From contig CAVSDH010000014.1 of assembly GCA_963726765.1 (NCBI GenBank), forward strand, positions 62,001-126,000: a DNA stretch of 64,000 nt, given 5' to 3'. Both the position numbers and the translations under genes were made by a program. Each line of letters starts with the position of its first letter. Positions within the stretch are counted from its first letter, which is position 1. This document shows positions 28,244 through 37,190 of this stretch, piece after piece. The stretch is from CAIWHR01 sp963726765 (GTDB taxonomy: Bacteria > Pseudomonadota > Gammaproteobacteria > Burkholderiales > Casimicrobiaceae). The notes under the pieces were generated by a model, which saw nothing but the letters and a program-made list of their open reading frames with translations, searched no databases and was not told the origin of the DNA.

Positions 28244-29136
28244 AGTGTCCTGCGCAGCTTGGGATCGAGCAGGTCGCGGAGGCCGTCGCCGACCATCTGC
28301 AGCGACAGCGCCGAAAGGATGATCGCGACGCCGGGAAACACGACCAGCCAGATCGCCTGGTGCGCGAACTGCTGGCCGGTGGCGATCATCGTGCCCCAGG
28401 TGGGCAACGCGGGCGGAACACCGACGCCGAGAAACGACAGGCCCGCCTCGGCAAGCACGGCGTAGGCGAAGATGAAGGTGGCCTGCACCAGGATCGGCGA
28501 CGCGATGTTCTGCAGGATGTGGACGAGCAGGATGCGCCACGTCGCAACGCCAAGCGCGCGCGCGGCCTCGATGAACAGCAACTCGCGCACGACCAGCGTG
28601 GAGGCGCGCACGACACGGGCCACGCGCGGCGTATAGACGATCGCGAGCGCGAGGATCACGTTGGTCATCGAAGCGCCCAGCACCGCGACGAGCGCGATCG
28701 CGAGCAGGATGTCCGGGAACGACATCATCGCGTCGACCACGCGCATGATCGGCCCGTCCAGCCGGCGGAAGTACCCGGCGGTGAGCCCCAGCAGGACGCC
28801 GCAGGTCACCGAGATCGCCACCACCAGCGCGCCGATCATCAGCGAGTACCGGGCGCCGAAGATCACGCGCGAGAACACGTCGCGACCCAGTTCGTCGGTG
28901 CCGAACCAGTGCGCGGCACGCGGGCTCTGCAGCCGGTCGAGGATCTTCAGCGCGGTCGGGTCGTACGGCGTGAGCCATGGCGCGAAGATGGCCGACAAGG
29001 CGACGATCGCCAGGATGATCGCCCCCACCAGCACCACGCGTCGCCCGAACAGCTTGCGGAAGATGATCGACGAGGGACTGCGCAGCGCTGCGATCCGTGG
29101 GCCCGGCGTGACGGCGTCGGTGGTGGTCATCGTCAA
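28240..29136 (-). CDS. Peptide ABC transporter permease (DppC-like)
   Basis: 298 residues and about six transmembrane helices. The N-terminal OppC-type extension is followed by APWLTPYDP, the HWFGTDELGRDVFSRVIFGAR motif split over two stretches, and the EAARALGVATWRILLVHILQN EAA loop that contacts the ATPases. The C-terminal SFLGVGVPPALPTWG is typical of DppC. It forms the channel with DppB, starts 7 bp after the DppB stop, and overlaps the start of dppD. Confidence 0.92.
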   Translation of the reverse strand: MTMTTTDAVTPGPRIAALRSPSSIIFRKLFGRRVVLVGAIILAIVALSAIFAPWLTPYDPTALKILDRLQSPRAAHWFGTDELGRDVFSRVIFGARYSLMIGALVVAISVTCGVLLGLTAGYFRRLDGPIMRVVDAMMSFPDILLAIALVAVLGASMTNVILALAIVYTPRVARVVRASTLVVRELLFIEAARALGVATWRILLVHILQNIASPILVQATFIFAYAVLAEAGLSFLGVGVPPALPTWGTMIATGQQFAHQAIWLVVFPGVAIILSALSLQMVGDGLRDLLDPKLRRTL

Positions 29137-29143
29137 GGCGGGA

Positions 29144-30109
29144 TCAGTACTTCACCCGCGGATCGATCACCAGATACAGCAGGTCGATCAGCAGGTTGAT
29201 GAGGACGTACATTCCCGCGATCACCAGCAGCGCGCCCTGGATCACCGGATAGTCGCGGCGAAGGACCGCGGATACGACGAGGTTGCCGATGCCGGGCAGG
29301 CCGAAGACCGTTTCGGTGACGATCGCACCGCCGATCAGCAGCGCGAACGTGAGGCCCAGCACGGTGACCACCGGGATCAACGCGTTGCGCAAGGCATGGT
29401 GCAGCACTACGCGTCGCTCCGACACGCCTTTGGCGCGCGCCGTGCGGATGTGATCCTCCCCGAGCACGTCCAGCATGCTCGCCCGGCTGAAGCGCAGGAT
29501 CAGCGCCGAGTTCACCACGCCGAGCACGATGGCGGGCAGCACCAGATGATGGAGGCGATTGGACAACGGCACGCCCGGATCACCGTAGCCGGCCACCGGG
29601 AACCAGCCGAGGCCCACGGCGAACATCTGCATCAGGATCAATCCCAGCCAGAAGCTCGGGATGCTGGCGCCCAGCATCGCGAATCCCGAGAACGCCTGGT
29701 CGACCCAGCTGTTCCGCCAGACGGCGGCGACGATGCCGCAGGGGACGCCGATCAGTATCGCGAGGGACATCGCGAACAGCGTCAGGAAGAACGTCGGTTC
29801 GGCGCGCTCGGCAAGCGCTTGCGTCACCGGCCGCTGCAGGAAGATCGACTGGCCAAGATTGCCTCGTGCAAGTTCGCCCAGCCAGTAGGCGAACTGCACG
29901 GGCAGCGGCTTGTCGAGACCGTAGGATGCACGCAACTGCGCGATGTCGGCGGCTGTGGCCTGTTCGCCGAGCATCACTGCCGCGGGATCGCCCGGCGCGA
30001 GGCGCGTGATGAAGAAGACCAGTGTCGCCACCAGCAGCATCACGACCACCATGCCGGCGAGGCGCGACGCAAGATAACGGGCCATTCCCCGGGACAGCAA
30101 CCGTGTCAC
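29144..30109 (-). CDS. Peptide ABC transporter permease (DppB-like)
   Basis: 321 residues with about six membrane helices. The N-terminal helix (RYLASRLAGMVVVMLLVATL) leads into ITRLAPGDPA and the periplasmic YGLDKPLPVQFAYWL stretch. The EAA-type loop is DHIRTARAKGVSERRV. The C-terminus holds VTETVFGLPGIGNLV and DYPVIQGALL, both conserved in DppB. Start at 30109 or the internal Met at 30085; the latter is the more typical N-terminus. It follows the binding-protein gene by about 27 bp. Confidence 0.92.
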   Translation of the reverse strand: MTRLLSRGMARYLASRLAGMVVVMLLVATLVFFITRLAPGDPAAVMLGEQATAADIAQLRASYGLDKPLPVQFAYWLGELARGNLGQSIFLQRPVTQALAERAEPTFFLTLFAMSLAILIGVPCGIVAAVWRNSWVDQAFSGFAMLGASIPSFWLGLILMQMFAVGLGWFPVAGYGDPGVPLSNRLHHLVLPAIVLGVVNSALILRFSRASMLDVLGEDHIRTARAKGVSERRVVLHHALRNALIPVVTVLGLTFALLIGGAIVTETVFGLPGIGNLVVSAVLRRDYPVIQGALLVIAGMYVLINLLIDLLYLVIDPRVKY

Positions 30110-30136
30110 CTCCGCCGCGCCGAACCGTTCACGCCG

Positions 30137-31727
30137 TTACTTCTGCAATCCCGTATTCCAGAAGAAGGGCCAGGGCATCGCGACGTAACCGTCGAGCTTC
30201 GCGGCGCGGGCCGTCACGCTGTTGAAGTTGCCGACACGAATATACGGCACTTCGGTGAACACCACGGCCTGCACGTTGCCCCACAACGCGGCGCGCTTCT
30301 TCGGATCGGCTTCCGCGTTGAACGCCGCCAGCGCGGCGTCCTTCGCCGGCGAGCTCCACCACCCGGGCGCGCCGTCGCCGAGTTGCGGCGGCGTAAGCGT
30401 CGGTTCGGGCAGCACGGCGGAGTGCGTGATGTAGATGTCCCACAGCGCGGGGTCGTTGCGACGCTGGATCAGCGTCGACCAGTCCACCACTTGCATGTCG
30501 ACCTTGAATCCCGCCGCCTTGAGATTCTCCGCCATCACCAACGCCATCCGGTAGTGGAAGTCGTATTGCTGGCTGGTGAGGATCTTGATCGGCGTGCCGT
30601 CGTACTTGGCCGCTGCCACCAGCGCCGCGGCCCGCTTCGCGTCGCCCTTGCCGTAGTTCTCGGTGCCGGCCATCGAATAGAACGGCGTATTCTTGGCGTA
30701 GTGATTCGCGTCGGGGCTGTAGAACTTCGGGTCGCCGAAGCCGGCGCCCAGCATGTCGGCGTTGTTGAGGGACGCCTGAACCGCCTGTCGCAGCGCGACG
30801 TTGGCGAGCGGCCCCTGCTTGGTGTTCAGCACCAGGTACGGGAAGCCGAAGGGCGCGGTGAGCACGGGCTTCACGTTCGGCGCACTTTCGAGCCGCGCAT
30901 AGGACTCGACCGGGAGTACGTCCGCGAAATGGTATTGCCCCGAGAGCGCGCCCTCGACCCGCGTGTTCGCATTGGGAACGGGGATGAAGCGCAACTCGTC
31001 GAGCAGCGCTTCGCGCTTGCCGCCGTAACCGCTCGCAGGCTCGGAACGGGCGCTGTACCCGTCGAAGCGGACCAATTGGACATACTGGTCGGGCTTGCGC
31101 TCCTTGAACATGTACGGCCCGGTGCCGATGAACTGGGTGAGCGGCGTGGCGATCGAGTCCTTCGCCATGATGGCCGCGAAGCCATTGGAAAGGGCGAGAT
31201 GCGCCACCAGCGGCGCGTAGGGACGGTTCAGCGTGATGACGATCGTGTCGGGACCCTTCGCCTCCAGCGACTTGACCTCCTTGGCGACGGCCTTGCCGCG
31301 CGGGGCCATCTCCATCCAGCGCTGTAGCGAAGCGACGACGTCCGCGGATGTCATCTCCTTGCCGTTGTGAAACTTCACGCCCTTGCGCAACGCGATCGTG
31401 TACACCAGGCCATCCTTCGACACCGTCGGCATGCTCTCGGCCAGCATCGGCACGACGTTGGAGTTGGCGTCGTACGTGTATAGGAGCTCGTACACGTGCT
31501 GCATGATCGTGCCGACCAGGTCGGCGGTGGAGGACATGGGGTCGAGCGTCTGCGGCTCGCCGATCATCGCGATGTTGGCGGCGCCGCCCTTCGGGGGCGC
31601 GGCGAGGGCGTTGGTGCCGAGGCAGAGCGCCGGCGACGACGGTGGCGAAGAGCGCACCCAGCAGCCGGACATCGAAAAGGAGGCGATGGACACGGGGCTG
31701 CGGATGCTCGGCAAAGGTGCGCGACAT
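30137..31727 (-). CDS. Peptide ABC transporter substrate-binding protein (family 5), frameshift near 31625
   Basis: About 530 residues. Extracytoplasmic solute-binding protein family 5: GEPQTLDPM near the mature start, LLYTYDANSNVVPMLAES, YTIALRKGVKFHNGKEMTSA, FIGTGPYMFKER, and LRQAVQASLNNADML are readable. The signal peptide (basic N-terminus, then LLGALFATVVAGAL) is in the neighbouring frame, joined near 31625 by one indel, with cleavage near ALAAP. The start at 31727 has AGGAGG five or six bases upstream. It is the first gene of the operon and binds the imported peptide or acylated amino acid in the periplasm. Confidence 0.9.
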
Positions 31728-31797
31728 GGGTTCCTCCTATGCGTGCGGGGTGTTGGGCAGGCGGCGGGTCGAATCCCGCTCGTGCGCTGCGCGGCGC

Positions 31798-31812
31798 TGT
31801 AACTTATTTACA
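31798..31812 (-). promoter_or_regulatory. Palindromic operator 1 (TGTAA-N5-TTACA)
   Basis: TGTAACTTATTTACA. It lies just downstream of the -10 of the candidate promoter, so it would cover the transcription start. A second copy of the same half-sites is 74 bp away. RpiR-family regulators such as HexR recognise TGTAA...TTACA palindromes. Confidence 0.6.
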
Positions 31813-31822
31813 TTACGCCGGC

Positions 31823-31850
31823 AGTGTACGCCTCGTCTCGAGCGCGTCAA
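31823..31850 (-). promoter_or_regulatory. Candidate sigma70 promoter of the peptide-transport operon
   Basis: Read on the minus strand: TTGACG (31845-31850), a 16-bp spacer, and TACACT (31823-31828). It sits between the two palindromic operators and about 95 bp upstream of the binding-protein start. Confidence 0.6.
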
Positions 31851-31871
31851 GCCCTGAAAAGAGACGTGGCC

Positions 31872-31886
31872 TGTAATTTTGTTACA
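31872..31886 (-). promoter_or_regulatory. Palindromic operator 2 (TGTAA-N5-TTACA)
   Basis: TGTAATTTTGTTACA, flanked by C and G that extend the inverted repeat to CTGTAA...TTACAG. It lies about 22 bp upstream of the -35 element. With operator 1 it could allow looping repression by a SIS-domain RpiR protein. Confidence 0.6.
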
Positions 31887-32713
31887 GACTTCTGCTGCAC
31901 GCCAAGCCGCCCGGACGCACCGCGGTTCACCGACTTCCCGTCCTGATGCGAGACGCTGCTTCAGGTCGAATCAGGGCCACCTCGCGCGCCCTTCGTTCGC
32001 AGGCTGTTTGCTATAAACCAGAAAAATCAGATCTTGCTTCGGTGTCCCACTTTTTTGGGTCCGGGAGTCCGCTTTGTTCGGCTCGATCGCAAGGCGCGCC
32101 GAGGATTTCGAGGAGGATTGGTTCGAATCCCGCCCTCGCCAGGTTACATCAATAGATCGAGAAGATTCGACGCCCGCGCGGCCCGATTTCACGGCATTCG
32201 CGCTGCCTCAACATGGCGAGTTCCGCCGCCGAACAGGTGCTCGCTCCTTGACTTCAACGCGTTCTCCGTTGCGCCGCAACGTCTTCGTTCGCGCCGCAAA
32301 GCAGCCATTGATCGGTGCTTGACACCTGACCGTTCGGACTGCTTCGACAGGACTTGGTCCCGGCACATCAGCGCCTTCCACAGCGGGAATCTCGAGCAAC
32401 ATTCACGCAAATCGATGCCGTTTGCAATAACAGCTGTGATTGTAGGGTTGCAATAACCTGGCGTGAGGCCGAAAATTTTCGATCGCGCTTGTTCAACGAA
32501 CCAAGTGCGGGTTTCGCTACTCGCCCTATCCAAGATGTTTGGTGACTTCACCACAAACGATGCGGGGAGCGTAGCGACGTGTCATGGCGCGAGCGAGGGC
32601 CTGGTCGAAGTGAGTCGCAATCACGCGGGGCGGGGCGCTAACAACTGTCCGCATATCTAAGGCCGGCGATTGCCCTCGCATTGTGACCGCGTATCGGAGA
32701 AAGGAGATTCGTC
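31887..32713 (+). other. Non-coding stretch with tRNA-like remnant
   Basis: About 830 bp with no frame I can support as a gene. It is visibly less G/C-rich than its neighbours. It contains the second copy of the tRNA-Ser end (32120-32141), a T-run hairpin-like piece near 32050, and short open frames without ribosome sites or recognisable motifs. It looks like the decayed right end of the island plus flanking DNA. Confidence 0.5.
32120..32137 (+). other. Candidate attachment site attR
   Basis: Exact 18-bp copy of tRNA-Ser positions 22802-22819, followed by GCCA. The rest of a tRNA is not present upstream of it, so it is a tail fragment and not a gene. This is what integration into a tRNA 3' end leaves at the far side. 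Confidence 0.55.
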
Positions 32714-33418
32714 ATGGCTTCTGCGGCATCAGTGGCAGTCGTTCTCGTTCACGGTGGCTTCGTCGACGGTTCCGGTTGGGGGGACACGTACAAGATCCTG
32801 AAGAAGGCTGGCTACAGCGTAGGCATTGTTCAGAATCCAACGCTATCTTTGGCAGACGACGTGGTGGCTACAAAGCGCGTAATCGCGGCGCAGAACGCAC
32901 CGGTCATCCTTGTGGGCCATTCTTACGGTGGCGTGGTGATCACCGAGGCCGGCAACGATCCCAAAGTCGCGGGGCTCGTCTATGTCGCTGCCTTTGCTCC
33001 AGACAAAGGAGAATCCGTGGCCGCGCTCATCAAAGACCCACCGCCCGGCGCGCCGGTCCCGCCGATATTGCCGCCGCAGGACGGATTTCTGTTCCTCGAT
33101 AGAGCAAAGTTCCCCGCCGCCTTCGCGGCCGATGTAGCGAAAGACAAGGCCGAGTTCATGGCCGACTCACAGGTGCCATGGGGTCTGGAGGCACTCAACG
33201 GCACAATCAGCGAACCAGCCTGGAAGGCCAAGCCGAGTTGGTACTTGATCGCCACCGAAGACAGGATGATTCCTCCGCCTGCCCAGCATTTCATGTCCAA
33301 GCGCGCGGGCTCGAAAGTTGTCGAGGTCAAGGGCAGCCACGCGGTTTACGTGTCGAAGCCGGACGCGGTGGCCGCACTTATCGAAGAGGCTGCCAAAGGT
33401 GTGAAGCTGAGGGAGTAA
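32714..33418 (+). CDS. Alpha/beta hydrolase (serine type)
   Basis: 234 residues. Typical alpha/beta hydrolase: oxyanion segment VLVHGGFVDGSGW near residue 11, nucleophile elbow VGHSYGGVV with Ser70, acid in ATEDRMIPP near 186, and histidine in VKGSHAVYVSKP near 210. No signal peptide, so it is probably cytoplasmic. A ribosome site AAGGAGA lies about 7 bases upstream. Members act as small esterases or ring-cleavage hydrolases; the substrate is unknown. It stands alone just outside the island boundary. Confidence 0.88.
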   Translation: MASAASVAVVLVHGGFVDGSGWGDTYKILKKAGYSVGIVQNPTLSLADDVVATKRVIAAQNAPVILVGHSYGGVVITEAGNDPKVAGLVYVAAFAPDKGESVAALIKDPPPGAPVPPILPPQDGFLFLDRAKFPAAFAADVAKDKAEFMADSQVPWGLEALNGTISEPAWKAKPSWYLIATEDRMIPPPAQHFMSKRAGSKVVEVKGSHAVYVSKPDAVAALIEEAAKGVKLRE

Positions 33419-33572
33419 TCCTCGCGGGGAAACGCTATAGCGAAAATGCGCCGTCGGGACCTGTAATATCCTCTCGTGAGCGCGCGGACGCTGGCGGTCT
33501 GCAGTTACGCGGGCGCTGGATCTCCTTCGAGGTTCCGAGATCCCATGTCTACAACGTTTTCACGAAGGAGCT

Positions 33573-34499
33573 ATGCAGATGAAACTCTGCCTTCGGCAAA
33601 TCGCGACTGCGGTTCTGCTCCTTGCCGCACTCAGCCTCGCGACTGCGGACGCAGCGGACTCGGGACCCGTGATCACCGACCGCTCCGCCGCCGTCAATGG
33701 GGTGAAGCTCCATTACCTCGTTGCGGGAGCGGGCGACCCCGTCATCCTGCTCCATGGTTACGCGCAGAACAGCCATATGTGGCGTCCGTTGATGAAGGAA
33801 CTGGCGAAGACGCACCTCGTGGTGGCGCCTGACCTGCGCGGCTTCGGCGACTCCACCAAGGCCGAATCCGGATATGACAAGAAGACGATGGCGCAGGACG
33901 TACACGCGCTGGCGAAGTCACTCGGCATTCAGAAGGCAGGCGTGGCCGGCCACGACATCGGTCTGATGGTGGCCTATGCGTACGCCGCGCAGTATCCAGG
34001 GGAAGTCAGTCGTCTCGCGCTGATGGACGCTTTCATCCCGGGTGTCGGCGACACGACCAATCTTTTTCTTCTGAAGGACCTCTGGCATTTTCATTTCTAT
34101 GGCCCCACGCCGCTTGCACTGGTGAAGGGTCGGGAGCGCATCTACTTCGAGCATTTCTGGAATGACTTTGCCGCAGACGGAAAGAAGTCCGTCTCGGAGG
34201 CAGATCGGCGCTTCTACGCGCAACAATATGCGCAACCTGGAGCGATGAAGGCTGGCATGGAGGTCTTCCGGAACTTCGATCAGGACGCCAAGGACAACGC
34301 CGTGTTCGCCACCACCAAGCTCACGATGCCCGTGCTCGTGCTTGGCGGCGAGAAGTCGGGTGGAGAGTTCCTGATCTCCCAGGGCAAATTGGTGGCGACC
34401 AACGTCGAAGGCGTGCTCGTGCTCGGATCCGGACACTGGTTGATCGACGAGGCACCCGGACAGGTCATCCCGAAGCTGGTCGAGTTCTTCGGGCGGTAG
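33573..34499 (+). CDS. Secreted alpha/beta hydrolase, epoxide-hydrolase type
   Basis: 308 residues with a signal peptide (MQMKLCLRQIATAVLLLAAL, cleavage near ADAAD). The oxyanion motif is LLHGYAQNSHMW and the nucleophile elbow is AGHDIGLM, with Asp128 in place of Ser. An Asp nucleophile marks the epoxide hydrolase and haloacid dehalogenase branch. The histidine is in LGSGHWLIDEAP near 288. Start supported by GAAGGAG five bases upstream. It follows the previous hydrolase by about 150 bp, on the same strand. Likely periplasmic detoxification or catabolism; the substrate cannot be named. Confidence 0.87.
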   Translation: MQMKLCLRQIATAVLLLAALSLATADAADSGPVITDRSAAVNGVKLHYLVAGAGDPVILLHGYAQNSHMWRPLMKELAKTHLVVAPDLRGFGDSTKAESGYDKKTMAQDVHALAKSLGIQKAGVAGHDIGLMVAYAYAAQYPGEVSRLALMDAFIPGVGDTTNLFLLKDLWHFHFYGPTPLALVKGRERIYFEHFWNDFAADGKKSVSEADRRFYAQQYAQPGAMKAGMEVFRNFDQDAKDNAVFATTKLTMPVLVLGGEKSGGEFLISQGKLVATNVEGVLVLGSGHWLIDEAPGQVIPKLVEFFGR

Positions 34500-34656
34500 C
34501 GAGGTCGGTGCCGCTTGAAGCAGTGAGGCCGATCATCGCCGATAGAGGCCACCGAAGATCGCGCGCAAAGATCCTGCAGGCTTTGTGCGCGCGCTCCCGA
34601 AGTACCGACCGAGTTTGTGGATTGTTGCGATCGCAATGATGAGTGCCTGCTGATCT

Positions 34657-35598
34657 ATGCCTCACCACAACTACTGGCCCGACTTGCCCTACCTTGCGTG
34701 GCGCGACACGTGCACGACGCTGCACTTGTGGTCGCAAATCGTCGGCAAGATACGGCTTTCGACGACTCCTTGGCTCAATCACGGCTGGCACGTCGCGCTT
34801 TACGTCGACGCATCCGGCCTCACCACGTCGCCGATGCCTGGCGACGGCGCGAATTTCGAGCTGTGTTTCGATTTCGTCGACCAGGTGCTGAAATGCGACA
34901 CGAGCGACGGACGGCACGGAAGTGTCCCGCTTGCACCGCAGTCGGTGGCGCAATTCAAGACCGCGACAATGCGGATGCTCGCAGATCTTGACATCGCGGT
35001 GGAGATTCGCGACCGGCCATGCGAGATCGATGGCGCAACGCCGTTCTCGCGCGATCATGCGCCCCGCGCCTACGATGGCGAAGCCGCGCGCCGATTCCAT
35101 CGCGTGCTGTCGGAGGTCGATCGCGTCTTCAAGCAGTTCCGCACCGGCTTCCTCGGCAAGTCCAGCCCGGTGCATTTCTTCTGGGGAAGCTTCGACCTCG
35201 CGGTGACGCGCTTCTCCGGACGGCGTGCCCCGCTCTACGAGGGCACGGCGCCTGGCGTTGCGCCCAATGTCATGCAGGAAGCGTACTCGCACGAAGTGAG
35301 CAGCGCGGGCTTCTGGCCGGGTGGCGCAGGTGTGGACGCCTCGTTCTATTCGTATGCGTATCCCGAGCCCCCCGGGTTCAAGAGCGCATCGGTCGCGCCG
35401 GCTGGCGCCGGCTATAGCGAAACGCTTCGCGAGTTCTTGCTGCCCTACGAGTCCGTGCGCACCGCGTCCGATCCCGACGCGGTCCTCCTGGCATTCCTCC
35501 AAAGTACATACGAGGCAGCAGCCAACGCAGCGCACTGGGATCGCGCCGCTCTCGAGTGCGCGCCCGGCCGCGCCGGCATTTGTAGACCCGTGCTCTAA
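34657..35598 (+). CDS. DUF5996 family protein
   Basis: 313 residues. The opening WPDLPYLAWRDTCTTLHLW, the strand pattern GWHVALYVDASGLTTSP, the central VHFFWGSFDLAVTRFSGRRAP and the C-terminal EAYSHEVSSAGFWPGG and FYSYAYPEPPGF match the uncharacterised DUF5996 family in length and order. No signal peptide or membrane helix is seen. No catalytic motif is known for the family. It is probably a single-gene unit with no functional link to the hydrolases visible here. Confidence 0.85.
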   Translation: MPHHNYWPDLPYLAWRDTCTTLHLWSQIVGKIRLSTTPWLNHGWHVALYVDASGLTTSPMPGDGANFELCFDFVDQVLKCDTSDGRHGSVPLAPQSVAQFKTATMRMLADLDIAVEIRDRPCEIDGATPFSRDHAPRAYDGEAARRFHRVLSEVDRVFKQFRTGFLGKSSPVHFFWGSFDLAVTRFSGRRAPLYEGTAPGVAPNVMQEAYSHEVSSAGFWPGGAGVDASFYSYAYPEPPGFKSASVAPAGAGYSETLREFLLPYESVRTASDPDAVLLAFLQSTYEAAANAAHWDRAALECAPGRAGICRPVL

Positions 35599-35774
35599 AG
35601 CACGCAGGGCGAGGATCGGAGATCCGGGCTTGTCTCGGGAGAAGAGGGCCGACCTCTGGGTGCCTCGGAAAAGGGGCCAGTGCGCAAGTGAAATTCGGCT
35701 TGAGGATCAGGCTGTCTCGATGGCGGTGCGGCGTCCAACGCGCCGCCACGCGGCCGCGCACCCCGGGGCAGGCA

Positions 35775-36280
35775 CTACTTTTTCGCAGGCGCAGCGCTCT
35801 CGGCCGGGGCCGGCGCGCCGTCGGCATTCCACGTGTCACGAACGTATAGCCACTTCCCGCCTTTCTTCATGGAGACGGAAAGATATTTTCCGGTTTCGAC
35901 GGCCTTCCCCGCCTTGTCCTTCACCGCGTAGGTCCCGGACTGCCAACCCATGTCGCCGGAGACGCCGCCGGTGGGTTTGGAACCGAGCGTGAAGGCGACG
36001 CCGGCCTTCTGTGACTCTGCCGTGTCCTTCGCAAAAAATGATTTGATCGCGGCGCGCCCGTTCACCGCCGGCGCACCCGGCGGAAAAGTACGGCCTCTTC
36101 GTCGTAGAGACTCGCCACGGCATCGGCGTTGCCGGCGTTGTACGCCTTGGCCCAGTTTTGATCAGCGGCCTGAAGTGCCGCCAATTCTTTCGCCGTATCC
36201 GCTGCCGATGATTCGATGCTGAACACCGCGAGTGCAACAGTCGTGCAGAGTACCCCGGCTGCTTTCGTGATAGGTCTCAC
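35775..36280 (-). CDS. Secreted SnoaL/NTF2-like protein (frameshift near 36085)
   Basis: About 168 residues after repair. A signal peptide (ending near SSAAD) is followed by an NTF2-like fold of the DUF4440 type: LQAADQNWAKAYNAGNADAV, SLYDEEAVLF, then in the next frame PPGAPAVNGRAAIKSFF and GDMGWQSGTYAVKDKAG. The register change occurs in the run CTTTTCC; one missing T restores the frame. Function of such proteins varies, from ketosteroid isomerase-like enzymes to ligand binders, so no activity is claimed. It is alone and transcribed toward the DUF5996 gene. Confidence 0.8.
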
Positions 36281-36462
36281 TTGATCCCCCTGGGATTTTC
36301 GGCGCTCGACGCCCGTCGGTCTCGCGCGACCGTCATGGTAATTGAAGTTGGTTGGTTGAGGTAAAGGAAGGTTCGCGTTACTCCCCAGCCCTTGATCAAG
36401 CGCAAAGCGCGGAAAATCGTGTCGGCCCAGAATTGTCCGACAATCGGCGGGGAGGGGAGCCT

Positions 36463-36840
36463 ATGCGGTGGGCAGCGCTCGCGCTCGCAACAATGGTTGC
36501 GTGTAGCGGCCCAGCCGTGTTCGCGCGCGGGGCGTCAAGTTCCCATGGGTCCTTGCACTCGTCGAGCCACTCCTCGGGGCATTCGTCAGCTCATTCGAGC
36601 GGGCACCCCAGGGCAGCCGGTGTCCCGCGCGACTCGCACGGCCATATCAAGCGCAGCGAGCACGCCAGGAACGAATTCAGGAAGTCTCATCCTTGCCCGT
36701 CTACCGGCAAGTCGACCGGCGCCTGTCCCGGCTACGTCATCGACCACAAGCAAGCGTTGAAGCACGGCGGCGCGGACGCGCCTTCCAACATGCAATGGCA
36801 GACGGAAACGGAGGCGAAGCGGAAGGACAAATGGGAGTAG
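36463..36840 (+). CDS. Small secreted HNH-nuclease-like protein
   Basis: 125 residues. The start at 36463 has GGAGGGGA upstream and gives a signal peptide (MRWAALALATMVACSG, cleavage near VFARG). A Ser/His-rich linker (SSHGSLHSSSHSSGHSS...) follows. The C-terminal 60 residues hold the HNH-type signature CPGYVIDHKQALKHGGAD...NMQWQT, with the paired His/Asp and Asn expected of the metal-finger nucleases. The His-rich linker could bind metal. Export makes a role outside the cytoplasm likely (nucleic-acid scavenging or an effector), but no immunity gene is visible nearby. Confidence 0.75.
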   Translation: MRWAALALATMVACSGPAVFARGASSSHGSLHSSSHSSGHSSAHSSGHPRAAGVPRDSHGHIKRSEHARNEFRKSHPCPSTGKSTGACPGYVIDHKQALKHGGADAPSNMQWQTETEAKRKDKWE

Positions 36841-36941
36841 TCGGAGATACCAGCATGTTCGGTCCGAGGTGACCGGATCGTGGGCGAGGTGGAGGGATGC
36901 GCCTTGGCTCAATCGGTAAACCCCAAACACAGAGGTGTGCG

Positions 36942-37190
36942 ATGCAATTCCAGGTTGAGGGCGGTGAGCCCCCACTGCAACCAGACGACCAACTGGAAAC
37001 GGTCGATTCGATCCGTCGGGGTGACAATGTCTGGTTCGACCGCATCGCCTCGGGGCGCGTGGTCATGCGCGTTGTCGCTGACGCCGAGGTTAGTGGCTTT
37101 CCTCACCCGATTTGGCGCATTGACCGCGGGACCGATCCCGGTGTCGTGAAGTTGGTCCTTGTCTCGAGCGTAAAGCCGTTCCGGCACTAG
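36942..37190 (+). CDS. Hypothetical small protein
   Basis: 82 residues from the ATG at 36942, which has AGAGGTG about six bases upstream. The sequence (MQFQVEGGEPPLQPDDQLE, then GDNVWFDRIASGRVVMRVV) is acidic to neutral and looks like a small soluble domain. No family is recognised. The stop overlaps the end of the convergent LysR gene by four bases. The reading frame is plausible but unproven. Confidence 0.45.
   Translation: MQFQVEGGEPPLQPDDQLETVDSIRRGDNVWFDRIASGRVVMRVVADAEVSGFPHPIWRIDRGTDPGVVKLVLVSSVKPFRH

Noticed and set aside
32050..32141. Possible second tRNA gene
   Set aside because: Only the T arm and tail are present. No anticodon arm or matching 5' acceptor strand can be folded, so it is treated as an att fragment.
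32189..32554. Possible gene on the minus strand in the low-GC gap
   Set aside because: No ribosome site, no recognisable motif, and a mixed composition that resembles decayed DNA.
36942..37190. Antitoxin or immunity gene for the HNH-like protein
   Set aside because: It is downstream on the same strand, but has no signal peptide and no sequence resemblance to known immunity proteins; proximity alone is not enough.
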